This document shows positions 20,745 through 31,199 of a stretch of DNA of 64,000 nt, one piece after another (positions within the stretch are counted from its first letter, which is position 1; the number at the start of each line of letters is the position of its first letter). The notes under the pieces were generated by a model. It ran no database searches, was not told the origin of the DNA, and saw only the letters and a list, made by a program, of their open reading frames with translations. The DNA lies in contig JAKSZP010009595.1 of assembly GCA_022478985.1 (NCBI GenBank), positions 1-64,000 of the forward strand, in the 5' to 3' direction. Origin of the DNA: Massospora cicadina (taxonomy: Eukaryota; Entomophthoromycota; Entomophthoromycetes; Entomophthorales; Entomophthoraceae). The translations under genes and the position numbers were made by a program.

Positions 20745-21206
20745 ATATGTTTTTGTGACCAACATTCCTCGTTGGCAGACTTTTCTTAAATAGATTTACC
20801 CGTTATTTTACGTTTTTTCCAAATGGTTCCTTGGGCGAACTTGGTGGTGGACCTCTTCAGGGAGGTCTCCAACTATGTGGGCCACTACCTTTTATCACCA
20901 TTTACCCAAATCCCAGGTGCTTTCTTGGGCTGTTTAGGTCCCCTCCAGATTGAGGCACCCAAGTCTACTAGCACCAAGTTGCACTTGATTATGGACTCCC
21001 CTCTGGGGTCCACTCAAGCTGGGATGTTTCTTACTTACCTGGTATTATATGTTGCGCTTTACACCCTTGCCTGGGGTACCTTTTGCACAGGCACCATTTG
21101 AGGTGCCTCATTTCTCATCCTCTTAACGGCTAGTTCCCTAGCAATGTGGGTTTGCATCCCACATCACCTTGCTGGGAACGAGAGAGTTACAGACACTCTC
21201 TTGATA
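20311..21206 (+). repeat. G3 3' LTR
   Basis: It starts TGTCAT and ends CTCTTGATA, where the 5' copy has GACA. It is 896 bp. Many of its differences from the 5' LTR are transitions at CpG sites. It is followed directly by G2 integrase-side sequence. Confidence 0.9.
20823..21101 (+). CDS. Second LTR-encoded small frame, possible membrane protein
   Basis: 92 codons, starting MVPWANLVVDLFREVSNYVG and ending with a hydrophobic segment (GMFLTYLVLYVALYTLAWGT) that could span a membrane. The solo LTR keeps a collinear open frame at about 4577-4888 beginning VDLFEEVSHNVNHLIL and also ending in hydrophobic stretches. The 5' LTR copy has a TAG near its start. Function unknown. Because hydrophobic frames arise easily in T-rich DNA, I rate it below the first LTR frame. 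Confidence 0.35.
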   Translation: MVPWANLVVDLFREVSNYVGHYLLSPFTQIPGAFLGCLGPLQIEAPKSTSTKLHLIMDSPLGSTQAGMFLTYLVLYVALYTLAWGTFCTGTI

Positions 21207-22260
21207 CCTCCTCAGAGATGAAATCACTCAAGCTCATCTTGACCCCCTGTAGTCAGCCACCCATGAGATAATGGAATGAATCAATTTAGTAAAGTGTACC
21301 TTTAACTGTCCAGGCTTGTTGAGGATGTTCTGGCATATATTTCTGACTTTGACTTGCACATGCTAAACTGGACTAGTCTGGTAGGTACGGTCTTCTTCAC
21401 CCTTTGCAGCAGGCAGAGTGGACATGGGCATCAGTTTTTGTGGACTTTACTGTTGAGCTACCCAGCTCCAAGTGGTTCACAGTGGTCATGGTGGTTATAT
21501 ACCGCTCAAAAAATTCTCCTTGTTTTTTTGTGCTCCTCCTCCATTACTTCCAAAGAAACAGACGCCTATTTGTGTGCATGTTTTTTGATGTTTGACTTTT
21601 TCAGGAATTTTCAGTGACCGTGGGACCCAATTTATGGCACAGTTTTGGAACGAGCTCTTGGTAATCTTGAAGATCACGCCCTGTCGCTCCACTGTGTAAC
21701 ATTCACTGTCAGATGGTCAAACTGAACGATTCAATAATTTCTTGGATAGGTACCTGTGGTGCTATGCTGCAGCCGCTCAGGATACCTGGCTAGACGACCT
21801 TTCTCTCGCCCAGTCTGCATACAATAATGGAACACATGAATCCACAGGCTTCTCCCCATATGAAGTGACTTTTGAATATAATCCATCATTTTTGGTCGGC
21901 CCATGCCTTTTCCCAAAATACCTGTTGCAGATGATCACTCAGCATATTTGTGCCACACAGTTCTTGGTTTGAGAGCACTTAACCAAATCCATAAATTATT
22001 ATAAACAATTTATAGATTGGAAGCAGTTCCAGCACACAAAATAAAAATAGGATCACATGTCATGCTCAATATGCGCCACTTGACATGAAGGTGCCTTCAC
22101 GCAAGTTTGCAAGTAAACACTTGAGTCCCCATTTGGTGGAAGAAGGCTTGGAATATGAAGCCTTCCATTTTGAAATTTGTCACCCCACTGTAAGCAAAAT
22201 CTGGTCTTCTATGTCTCTCAGCTGTCCCCGTTCAAGGGGGTGATTACTTCAGACCATTAT
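21207..22260 (+). pseudogene. G2 integrase remnant
   Basis: LRDEITQAHLDPL and LVEDVLAYISDFDL (21210-21355) stand for the zinc-binding N-terminal domain, in two frames. The core begins AEWTWASVFVDFTVELPSSK (about 21413). FSDRGTQFMAQFWNELL (about 21612) holds the second catalytic Asp, and LSDGQTERFNNFLDRYL (about 21705) the catalytic Glu. WLDDLSLAQSAYNNGTHEST and GFSPYEVTFEYNPSF follow. Insertions and stops separate these pieces. It continues the G2 pol reading interrupted at 14827. Confidence 0.75.
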
Positions 22261-22574
22261 AGCCCATCATGATCAAAAATGCGGAGGAAGCTGAAGTTGA
22301 GGGCATCCTGTCTTCTTGACAATTACGCTGTTCAGTCCAATATTTAGTTGCTTGGAAGGGCTATATGACCTACAATAATAGTTGAGTTTGCGCTTGGGAC
22401 TGTGCCAAATGCTTAGACTAATCTAGGCTTTCCACACTAACCACCCAGATGCTCCCTTTCCTCTCCCAAAAATCGCATAACTAATGGCGATTAAGTTGCC
22501 CAAGGCACATAATAATGTGGCCCTCACTCAATTTTCTGTGGTGATGTCCCCCCTTTTGGTAAAGGGAAGAATAA
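22261..22574 (+). pseudogene. G2 chromodomain remnant and purine tract
   Basis: AEVEGILSS, then QYLVAWKGYMTYNNS (about 22290-22385) is a chromodomain core comparable with G3 YLVSWKGF. Stops follow. A degraded copy of the G3-like region before the LTR runs to AAAGGGAAGAATAA (22561-22574), a plausible polypurine tract next to the LTR start. Confidence 0.6.
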
Positions 22575-23494
22575 TGTAGGTCCTGGGGGAGCGCTTCCTT
22601 CACTTGGACTGGGTAGCATTCCCTTTCCCACAAAAAAGGGTCTGAGAAGGCCTGCTGCCCCTATCGTCTCACAGGGCGACGCCAAACATGTGGTGGACAA
22701 TTGATGGGTAACAACTTACCCTTTGAAGACCCCGCCACTTATCCCAGTATTACTTTGGACAAATTGTTATTCGGAATCAAGGGAACTTGTATCAAATTAT
22801 TAAAGAATTGGCAATCACATGGGGTGAAAGGGTCAAATGTGTCCAACGGCAACAAGCCTTTAGGATCAATGACTGACAGCCTCAAATCATTTGGCAATAA
22901 AGCCCAATGGTCATGTACTTTTGGCAAACAAAGCATCTAGTGTCGAATTTTTGGTAAAACTCGCTGATGGCATTGGGCCATTGGAAAAAGTTGCCGCCTT
23001 TTGTAACTCTCCTAAAAGTATCAAAATCTCCATCTGTCAGATCTCTCTTGGCCAAACGGATGCTGGAGTGACCAAGTGTGGGCGGGTTAGGCACCCCAAA
23101 CCCATTCCTGACCTCTTGGGACTGCCCCCACATGGGATTTTTGGAGGTTCCTGTTGCCCATCAGGCAAGATGCCATCGCTCTTTTCAGAACCACAGTAAA
23201 TCCGCAACTTGGTAATCTGTGAACAAATTGATAATGACTCATCCTGCTGCTGATCGTTTGAAGTCAGTTCCAAACGTGTTAGTTTCCCCATCTCACTCAA
23301 AGTTTACCAGGTTAGATCAAATACCAAGGGCCCCAATCACACTCTTTCCTGGCTATTCTCCAATTAATTAGCTATATAAGAAGTTGCAACACACCGGGAA
23401 ATTGAGAGATTACTCTTTTTTTTATTCAATAAAAATCTTCCTATGATCAAATTACTTAATTAAGTTCAAATTTTTTTACCAAACCCTTGTGACA
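22575..23494 (+). repeat. G2 3' LTR
   Basis: TGTAGG...TGTGACA, 920 bp, starts right after a purine-rich tract aligned with that of G3. A TATA box (CTATATAAGA, about 23371) and an AATAAAA signal (about 23427) are in the usual U3/R order. No second copy is visible, because the 5' LTR is missing or outside the window. Confidence 0.55.
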
Positions 23495-23985
23495 TCTACA
23501 ATGTGGCCCTGCGGGCCTCAAATTATCTAGGTTGTCTCAGTCATGTTATTAACTTTGGTCCCCGCTGTAGTCACTTAGCCTATCATGTCAAGGACTTTAT
23601 GGAAGTTTCACCTATCTCATAACTCTCTACACCCAGGCCCATTGGCCCTGGGGCTGCAACATCTTGGTTTCTCGACAGGTAATTTTTTACATTTGCAGCC
23701 CATTGACACTCCGTTGTTACTTATCTCCCAGCACATTTTAATGTTGTTTGAGCAGCAATGCCCATGGAATTCTGGATTGCCTTCTAGGTGCTTTTGCATT
23801 CTGACTGGCAGACCAATCTAAACTCTATCTGCCGCTTTACTGACACATTTAAGAAGATCCATATGGGATAACATTCAAATGGTTGCTAATGGTTGCTAAT
23901 GGCTGCTAATAACCAACTACTGGTGTGCTAGTTTTTTGACTAACAAGAAACCTATGACCAAGTTAACTGTGTTGGGATTTTGAAA

Positions 23986-24942
23986 TGTCCACATTATCTA
24001 CTGTAATAGATTATAATAGCTATCTGTCTCATCTCGCTTTGGTTTTCTTTAGTATTAAGAAACCTCAGGGGAAGTTGGAGTTATTGATGTTCAATAATTA
24101 GTGTTAGAATGTTTTCCTATGAGATATCAAATTCATCTAGTCTTAGGATTTGAACCATAGTTCAATGATTGTATTTCTTTGGGACTATCCTCTGCAATAG
24201 GTTAAAGTAGTTGGATTGTTAGTTTGTTATCAACAAATAAACTTTCTTACGTGGATCAATTGGGGTTTACCAGCCAATAAATAAAGGAGTTTTTGATTGG
24301 TGAAGTGTTGACAACTCTTTTTATGGCAGTAACTTGTAGTATAGCATGAGTGAAGTGGTCTTCTATGAATTGGTAGGTGGTCATTACCTAAGAAGACAGC
24401 TAGGTTGGAAAGATTAATATGCTGGAGTTGGATAAAAGCATTGGGACACACTACTTCTGAATCAACCCATGGAGGGTTATAATCTAGTTGGTGGTAGATA
24501 TCAACTAGGTGGATGAGTGTTTCATTGTTTTAGAATGACTCTTTAGAAATAAGTTTGTCATAGATGTATGCCATTCCCATTGGATCCAAATGAAGAGTTA
24601 AGTGTCGAATTCCCTATTTAAACACCAAGATTTCTTCAATAAAGACAATACAATTAAAAAAGTAAAATATATAGTGATAGTTTTGTAATTACCTTGTGGA
24701 AGATTTGAGAGAAAGTTTCTCTTATCTATTTTGTCTTTTGCTTATACTCTTGTGTAAGATTTTTTAGAGATAGTTTCCCTTATCCAGTTTGTTCTCCTGT
24801 ACTCTTGTGTAAGATTTAATGGGATAGTTACCTTTTTTAAACTGTTCTCAAGTACTCTTGTGTAAGAGTTGAAGGGATAGTTTACCTTGTCCAGATTTTT
24901 TTTAAGTTACCAAAAGAAAGTTTTTTAGTAACGCTTCTCAAT
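23986..24942 (+). repeat. G4 5' LTR, left part
   Basis: TGTCCACATTATCTACTG at the start aligns with TGCCCGTATTATCCAG at 42353, and similarity continues through TTGACAACTC...ATGGCAGTAACTTG (about 24307-24335) and ACCCATGGAGGGTTATAATCTAGTTGGTGGT (24468 onward). It ends where half-LINE H3 inserted; the rest of the LTR resumes at 32403. Confidence 0.7.
24691..24907 (+). repeat. Tandem repeat of about 55 bp in the G4 5' LTR
   Basis: Four units start at 24691, 24746, 24801 and 24854, with core ACTCTTGTGTAAGA...GGGATAGTTTCCCTTGTCCAG. The 3' LTR has a homologous array at 43065-43325, so the repeat is part of the LTR itself. Confidence 0.75.
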
Positions 24943-26590
24943 CTCACTTTCAAGTGATTTTACAAAAAAGTTTAAATTATCCACAGCCATATGAACACTT
25001 CTATTTTCTAATTGATGTCCTTGGATCCGCTGCCTACTGCTCTAGTGTGGGGCAGCAGTGGTCCACCTCCCAGTGTTTTCCGCACAGCAGGGAAACACAT
25101 TTAGATGGGCTCAAATAGTGTCCAAAATCCATGAGCCATTCTTCACTCCATGGGACTTAGCGCTTCAACTTGCGCGCATTCACCCAACTTGCCCCCTTTC
25201 TATCGCCCTCCCCTAGATCCACTATTCGATTTTTCCACAATGTTGACCATGGTCGTTTATTCCCATATGTTGACAAAGCAATAATTGAACTGGCCACCGC
25301 TGCCTTCGCACCAGCTGGCTTTATTGATTTCCGCCCTTTTAAGGGCTATTTTGACATAGAATTCCAAACAGAGAAGGACGCTGCAAAGCGGCATTGACCC
25401 CTCTAATGTATAAAAATACCCCCTTCCCCACTACTCAAACTCTTTTCTCTGATGACATCACACAGGTGGTGTCATTTGCCAATCCCCCTTCACATCTCCC
25501 ACCACAAATTTTGTATGTTGAGTTTATGTCAGAGCTTCTAGATTATGGCACTCAGCCCTACATAGTATTCACCATTCCTTCTGGTGCAGAACGCCTTGCT
25601 GCCCCTCAAGCCACTTCAACCATCACCACAAACCACTCTGCCATTGCTCATCAAATCCCCCATGTGCTCGCATTGCTGTGGCACAGGAGCATTTCTTTTG
25701 GCTCACATCAATAATGTCTAATAGATTTGTCCCCTCTGTTTTGAGCTTGACCATTTTAAAAGGTCCTGCCCCATGCAAAATCACCTGTTACTATCCTGAC
25801 CCCTTTTCAAAGGAATCAGAATGGGGCGTTTTTTTGCCCCCTCCCACTCAACATTCTCGCTCAATGGGCCAATGTTGGAAAGCACCCACCAAAACATCCA
25901 GCCACACTCACCACCTGGGGCTCAACCTGACCAATCAGAGTCAGGCTTGGACCATCATTCTTACCCAAGCACCCACCCAATCGCAAACTATCACCCACCC
26001 AAATCCTGCATCCTCTATTATCATAAACAAGGATCCTGGGACCTATTGGAAAGGTCAATGAATCAGGTAAAGTGGTCACAAATGAGGATAATGAATCTGG
26101 TGAAAAAGGCCCAGAGGAATATGATTGACTAAATTTTTTAATTCTGATTTTGATTGAACCCTCCCCCCCAGACGATTTTTTCCTAAACCCAATGTCATAC
26201 CCTTTCAAAGTGACTACCAGCTTGCATTAGCACCGGTGGCCTCACCCCATAGCCATCACCTCTGAAAAGCAGTGGCTCAATCAGTTAATCAATTACATGA
26301 AGGGCTAAGCAGAATCAATTTCCCCCTAATTTCCCCAAAGTAGCATAGGAGGAAATCACCAAATTGGCCAATGATGCTGTCAAACATGTTGCAAAACTAA
26401 CAGCATTTAACCCAACTGCTAAATTCACCTAGCAAAATATAGCCAGTTTGAACCAACTTACAGATGCCCACATTCTAGATAAACATCATATTGTGGAGTT
26501 TATTGAGGCTGTCTTCCAGGCTGATCTTAAGGTAAGTAACCATTAATTCACATTCCTCCAACCTCACCACACTGATGCCTCAACACCCCT

Positions 26591-27545
26591 TGTTAGAATT
26601 TCAGATGACCATATAATCCAACCTTTTAACTGATTAATAGATTCAACGATTAGGTTATAACTTTATAGGATTGGCAACAGTAGACAATTGATGGGATTAT
26701 TGTCAGGCATCATGACCAATGATATTAGAGGTCGCCAACTAATGAATTATCATTGGGCATCATCACCGATGATATTTGAGGCCGCCAACTGATGAGATCA
26801 TTGTCAGTCATCATCCCTGATGAAATAAAGCAATAATTCAATATGGGAACAACACCCAATAGTCAAATTGTAGGTAATTGTTCAAAGAGGAATAAATTGG
26901 AGTTTTCAAAAACTACCAAAGCGTTTGAATGCCAGAGGAAGAGTAGAATCATCATCAGCCAAAACAATTGGTTTTTAGTCCCTAATACCAATTGTTTGGT
27001 CACCAAACACCCGAGGATTACACTGCCTAAGAAACTCAAGGCAATGGTACCTAATGAGATTTGGTGCCTAACACTTGAGGGTCAAACCAGTATAGGAGCA
27101 CAAATAATTCCCTGTGGACAGCTGTAAAGTTGTGTGCCGATTCTAATTATATATACACCAAATAATTTCTAATCAAAGCGGATTAAAATTTGATAAAACT
27201 AAGTTATTATACATTGGTTGTTTAACATTACTCTTAAGAGAATAGTGCAAGGATTAGATATCCTTAGGTTGTTACTATCAAAATCTCCACTTGGCTCTGC
27301 GTGAAGAGAACAAGGAAAGTGTTCCCTACTAGGAAAAAATATCTTCAAGAGGAAGAAGCAAAAGTTTAGCATTGGACTTCTCACTCAACATGGCTTTTCA
27401 GCAATCAACAATAATAGTAGTCTTCATACTATTGTTGACCCAGTTAATCAATTTAAATCAAACGATCAACGCAAAATTCCACGAAGCTGTGCACTTGAAA
27501 TCTAGGGCCAGAAGCTAGCAACCAACCAGCGCCCAGATTTTAACA
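26591..27545 (+). repeat. G5 5' LTR
   Basis: 955 bp, TG...CA. It carries an inner duplicated motif: ATCATTGACC/CACCGATGATATT(A/T)GAGG occurs twice around 26710-26780. Differences from the 3' LTR are mostly single substitutions. Confidence 0.9.
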
Positions 27546-27546
27546 T

Positions 27547-27565
27547 TGGTGCTCACTACAGGGGG
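27547..27565 (+). promoter_or_regulatory. G5 primer-binding site
   Basis: TGGTGCTCACTACAGGGGG lies one base after the LTR end. It is identical to the G1 site over 18 bases. Confidence 0.75.
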
Positions 27566-27598
27566 TAGTTGAGTTGTAAAAAGCCAATTTAAATAACA

Positions 27599-28634
27599 AT
27601 GTCTCATAAGGAAGTGCTTCTGAAGCTCTGGGCAGAATTGTAGGCCATCTCTCAAAATGTGTTCAGCTCAGCATCTCAAACCAATGTTAGTACCTTTGAG
27701 GAGCATATGATCAAGGCGGAAGAGATTCTAAAAAAATTAGGAGCGGTGAATAACGACCTGTGTGGAAAAGTTGCCTCTTTGAAGCAGAAAGAGGGCGAAC
27801 TTGCCAAAGAAATTTAATTTCAAAAAATTGAATGGGAAGCAGATTGAGAAAGCATCTAGTGATTTCATGAGGAGATGGCAAAAATGACAAATTCATATTG
27901 AGGAATTGGAAAAACACAAATGTGAGTGTGAACAATTTCAGGCAAATGAGGCCAATGAAAAGGCATGCAAAAATCCAATCTGGAAGACCTCTCTGCCCCA
28001 AAATATACCCAAACCATTCACTGGTGTGTCAGAAATGACTCCTGAAGCCACTCCTATGGCTTCTCGAGTAGCTGGGCAAGGATCTTCTATGAGCGGAGCA
28101 ACTAAGAATTATGAAATATGCCAAAATTGTCCACCTTTCACCGGGATAACGCCCCTGCATTTTTCCGCCTATTTGAGATGACTATGTTTTGCTATGCGGA
28201 CTGTCAAAAAGCAATGACTATAATGAACTATCTTACCACTGACTGCCAGAATCTGGTACTACCCCACCTTAACGGGGACAACTGGTTGTACGTGGAAGCA
28301 AAATCAGCCATTATGTTGGAGTTTGGAAACCCTATTTGGATAGAAAATCGCAAACAAGAATTTATGGGTATACATCTTCACAAGAATATGAACCTGGCTA
28401 GTTTTGCTAATTGGTTTTACCAAGAATCCCAGATCTTGGCAGGGGCAAAAGTGCTTACAGACTTTGATGCACGCATAGCCATGCAGGCGGTACTTCAGCC
28501 CTACTGCAAATTGCCTCAGATTATGGCAGAAGCATTATTAACTGAAATAATGACCTCACAGATGGTGGACCATTTGAAGGTGTTGGGAGCAACTTTTGAT
28601 GCGCCCAATCAATTTTATGACGAAATTTCAAACT
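27599..28634 (+). pseudogene. G5 gag
   Basis: ATG 27599 (MSHKEVLLKLWAEL then a stop) opens a coiled-coil-like N-terminal part rich in Glu, Lys and Leu (EEHMIKAEEILKKLGAVNND). After several stops the capsid domain is open from 28118 to 28634: FHRDNAPAFFRLFEMTMF, LTTDCQNLVLPHLNGDNW, SLASFANWFYQES-like and MVDHLKVLGATFDAPNQ. This FFRxFE...SF..WF pattern is the retrotransposon Gag capsid fold. No clear zinc knuckle follows. Gag would form the particle that packages element RNA. G4 has the same protein in worse shape. Confidence 0.7.
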
Positions 28635-28639
28635 GAGGA

Positions 28640-29950
28640 CAATCAAACTATGGTGGAATTAGAAGATGATGTTTTAGAGAGCGATGAAAAAGTTGTTAAC
28701 CAACAAAATCAATTCTTAATGAGGAAAAACCCCAATATATCCAAGTGGAAGGATAATTTAACTAGCTACTTTTATAAAATGGAGCGACAGGACAATTTGT
28801 CACACAAAATTGGGAGTAGAAATTATGACAATTTGTGAGTGTTGTGATTCCTCAAGAGGAAGATGAAAATACCCAAAATTTAAAAAGCCTTGCAGTCTAG
28901 ATGGTGAACTATTTAGCACTGCAAGAGAACCTGTTCCACCAGATATCTATATGGAATAAAGTCATTGGCAGGACCAGCTTGGGTTGCAACTGGGTCTGCT
29001 GTAAGAAGTCCTGAGGCGTTAGATGAGATCAAAATGAAAGGAAATTAATCCAGAGAGCAGTATCTCATTTACAGATCTATTGGCAGAATTAATCAAACGG
29101 TCAAGTTTTCAAATAATTATGAGAGATAGGATTATATTTGAGTAGTGATTGTATATCGCTGACTAAACAAGATTGTTGGAAAACAGCTGAATTGTTGCTC
29201 GCTGGTGCTTCACGCTGACTGGTTTCCAAAAAAGTTTTGATAAAATAAAGTTATATAAAGAGCTAATAAAAATTGGATTTTTATGTTTTTATTAAAAGCG
29301 CGATAAAGGAAAAAAGAATGATTCTCAACCTCTGATTATCCAGTATATAAGTAATTTTGATGGTCGAGGGGAAATTGGGAATATGTTTGGAATACCTGCA
29401 CGAGTCCAAATTAGGTAATATGCAGGAATAACGTATCATAATTTGGGAACTTACATTAGGGCAGCAGAGCAAAGAAAGAGGAATTATGATCGGCCCAAAT
29501 GTACCCATGAGGTAATGTCTTTATAAACTTTAGCCAATCACCGCCCAAGAAATTTAGTGCACCTTGGGGGACCCCTGCCAAGCATATAAAAGGGGGGTCC
29601 TCGCGCAGGTGCGTTGAAGGACTTTGTTGGGGTCAGGGGAGTGCCTTCCATTGATTCCCCCAAGGTTCATGGTGAGGTCAGAGAAATTTGATCTGCTGAT
29701 TTTACTAGTGCCTGTACAGGTTTCAAACTGGTGATTCCCCAATTAATGGGGTTCCACAGAGAATTGGCCAGGGACTTTTGGCCAATTTTCTCAACTTCCT
29801 TATTTTCATTATTACTAAATGAATTTTAAACCACATCAGAAAATCGCAAAAGGCTGACATTTCCCCTCTTTGGCTGAATTTGACCCTCAACATTCTTATT
29901 TCTCAGCTGGGAGGGCAAATGTCTGACAAAGATCAGTAAAAAAGAATCCT
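28640..29950 (+). other. G5 interior with unassigned segment and TATA box
   Basis: Up to about 29080 there is a decayed gag-pol link (short open stretch 28596-28838). From about 29270 the sequence changes character, is partly GC-rich, and has CATATAAAAGGGGGG (TATA at 29585-29591) followed by GTCCTCGCGCAGG. It could be a solo LTR or a captured promoter fragment. I found no second copy and no clear ends. Confidence 0.3.
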
Positions 29951-30540
29951 ATATGCTGCCTCAAATCAAGGATGTACTTGATCGCCTTAGGGAGACAAAA
30001 TACTTATCAGCTATGAACCTGATTTTGGGCTATTAGCAAATTGATTTGCCAAATTAAGATCAGGAAACATGTGCGATAATTACTGCATAAGGACTATACC
30101 AGCTGACCAGAATGTCCCAAGGTTTATGCAATGCACCAATGACTGAGAAAATGCCATTTGAATTTTTAAGAGTGGAAACTGCATTACCGCCAATATTGTA
30201 TTAGCAGTAGAGCCATCTTTGGGTTGTGTGCAAAACAATATATATTCAACTGGCCAATCCTGGTTGAATTACAATCTCAAGCATCCAAAACAATAATGAA
30301 AGAAGAATCAATGTGAAGAAAGTGGATGACCAAAATTGACCTACATTGAAAGAATACCTTGTGGGTGATAGGGTAGCCTATTGTGATACCCATGGGTTTG
30401 GGAGGAAAAATAAGTTGGACGCCCTATTGATGGGACCATTTGAAATTAACACCAAGTTGGAAAATGATGCCTATACAATCGAATATTGAAGATGGCCAAA
30501 TAGTCAATAGGTCCACACAATATACTTAAAGTATTGGGCT
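29951..30540 (+). pseudogene. G5 RT and integrase C-terminal remnants
   Basis: LPQIKDVLDRLRETKYLSAM, LILGY and QLTRMSQGLCNAPMT (29957-30145) are RT motifs, comparable with IDDALDRLGG...FSTMDLILGY in G1. The YxDD box is gone. Directly after, KEYLVGDRVAY, KLDALLMGPFEI and NDAYTIEY (about 30345-30490) form the integrase C-terminal module. RNase H and the integrase core between them are deleted, so G5 lost most of pol by internal deletion. Confidence 0.6.
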
Positions 30541-30775
30541 TAAGAAAAAGTTATATAAATATAAAAAAAAGATAAAAATATAAAAAGAGGCATAAAAAAT
30601 ATAAAATCTAAAAAATCTAAAAATAAAATATTTTTTCAAGCAGTGATGCATCTAGCAATATTCCCACCTACCAAGCATGGAGGAAAGGATTTAATATTGG
30701 GCACAAGTCCTGAGAGGTTGACAGGATCAGGACGGGCTGAAACTAGATCTTCCAGAATAGTACCTATCAACAAGA

Positions 30776-30931
30776 TGTTGAAACCCGTCCTGGGGTTGGT
30801 ACAGTTGGCAAGGTGCCAATAAAACCTGTTCTGGGGTTGGTACAGGTGGCAAGGTGCCAATGAAACCCGTCCTGGGGTTTGTACAGGTGGCAAGGTACCA
30901 ATAAGACCTGTCCTGGGGTTTGTACAAGTGG
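30776..30931 (+). repeat. 41-bp minisatellite in G5
   Basis: CTGGGG anchors at 30790, 30831, 30872 and 30913 give an exact 41-bp period over about 3.7 copies. The unit reads like CCTGGGGTTGGTACAGGTGG then CAAGGTGCCAATAAAACCCGT. It is located between the integrase remnant and the 3' LTR. The period is not a multiple of three, so the open minus frames over it are not real proteins. Confidence 0.9.
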
Positions 30932-31199
30932 ACCAGTTAATCTTTTAGCTTAAGATGCGAAGATGGGACTGGCGTGGCATAATGTCATGGGAATCACGCT
31001 CAAAAAGAGGTGGCAACAGGTAGAAACCAAGGATAAGAAGTCATCAAAACTGAGCAGAGCATATGGGCATTGAGTGCAGACAGAGATTCACTACGCTGAG
31101 GACATAGAGATATGAAAAACTAAATATGAACTCAAGCTAAGGCGGCTTCCAACCCTGAGGGTTTTATCTTCCATTGGATAATCTGGTCAAGAAGTGGTA

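Larger units (their letters stand above)
14828..21206 (+). mobile_element. G3: chromovirus LTR retrotransposon nested in G2
   Basis: Two near-identical LTRs (14828-15724 and 20311-21206, start TGTCAT, ends GACA/GATA) flank protease, RT, RNase H, integrase and chromodomain in Ty3 order. G2 coding sequence is interrupted here: its RNase H side ends at 14827 and its integrase side resumes at 21207. By eye the LTRs differ at roughly 25 of 897 positions, so it is younger than its host. No matching target duplication is seen (CTCAC before, CCTCC after). No gag zinc knuckle is recognisable. A few stops and frameshifts make it inactive. Confidence 0.85.
11186..23494 (+). mobile_element. G2: chromovirus-type Ty3 element, twice interrupted
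   Basis: Plus-strand pieces in order: gag tail and protease (11327-11983), RT (12203-12860), RNase H (14010-14665), integrase (21207-22260), chromodomain remnant (about 22260-22420), purine-rich tract and 3' LTR (22575-23494). The RT reading is split by an unidentified 1.1-kb insert and the RNase H-integrase spacer by complete element G3. The 5' LTR and most of gag are not visible; G1 abuts at 11185. The right LTR end abuts LINE L4 sequence. Confidence 0.75.

Noticed and set aside
14823..21211. Target-site duplication for G3
   Set aside because: CTCAC on the left and CCTCC on the right do not match under any one-base shift I tried.
22701..23300. Open frames in the G2 3' LTR as genes
   Set aside because: Frames on both strands overlap each other, have no known motif and lie within a probable LTR without a second copy for comparison.
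23585..23821. Gag-like remnant between G2 and G4
   Set aside because: Better explained as LINE L4 reverse transcriptase: CCCAGGCCCATTGG and RRSIWDN align with L3 in order.
24102..24112. TGTTAGAATG as the start of the G4 5' LTR
   Set aside because: Similarity with the 3' LTR continues about 115 bp further left, to TGTCCACATT at 23986.
24691..24907. CRISPR-like regular repeats
   Set aside because: Units are whole 55-bp tandem copies without distinct spacers, in a eukaryotic LTR.
28893..28905. Reverse-complement near-match to the micro-insert (TCTAGATGGTG)
   Set aside because: Only about ten bases match, no T run and no flanking duplication.
30636..30927. Minus-strand proteins of 66 and 85 residues over the minisatellite
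   Set aside because: They result from translating a 41-bp repeat in rotating frames; the period is not a multiple of three.
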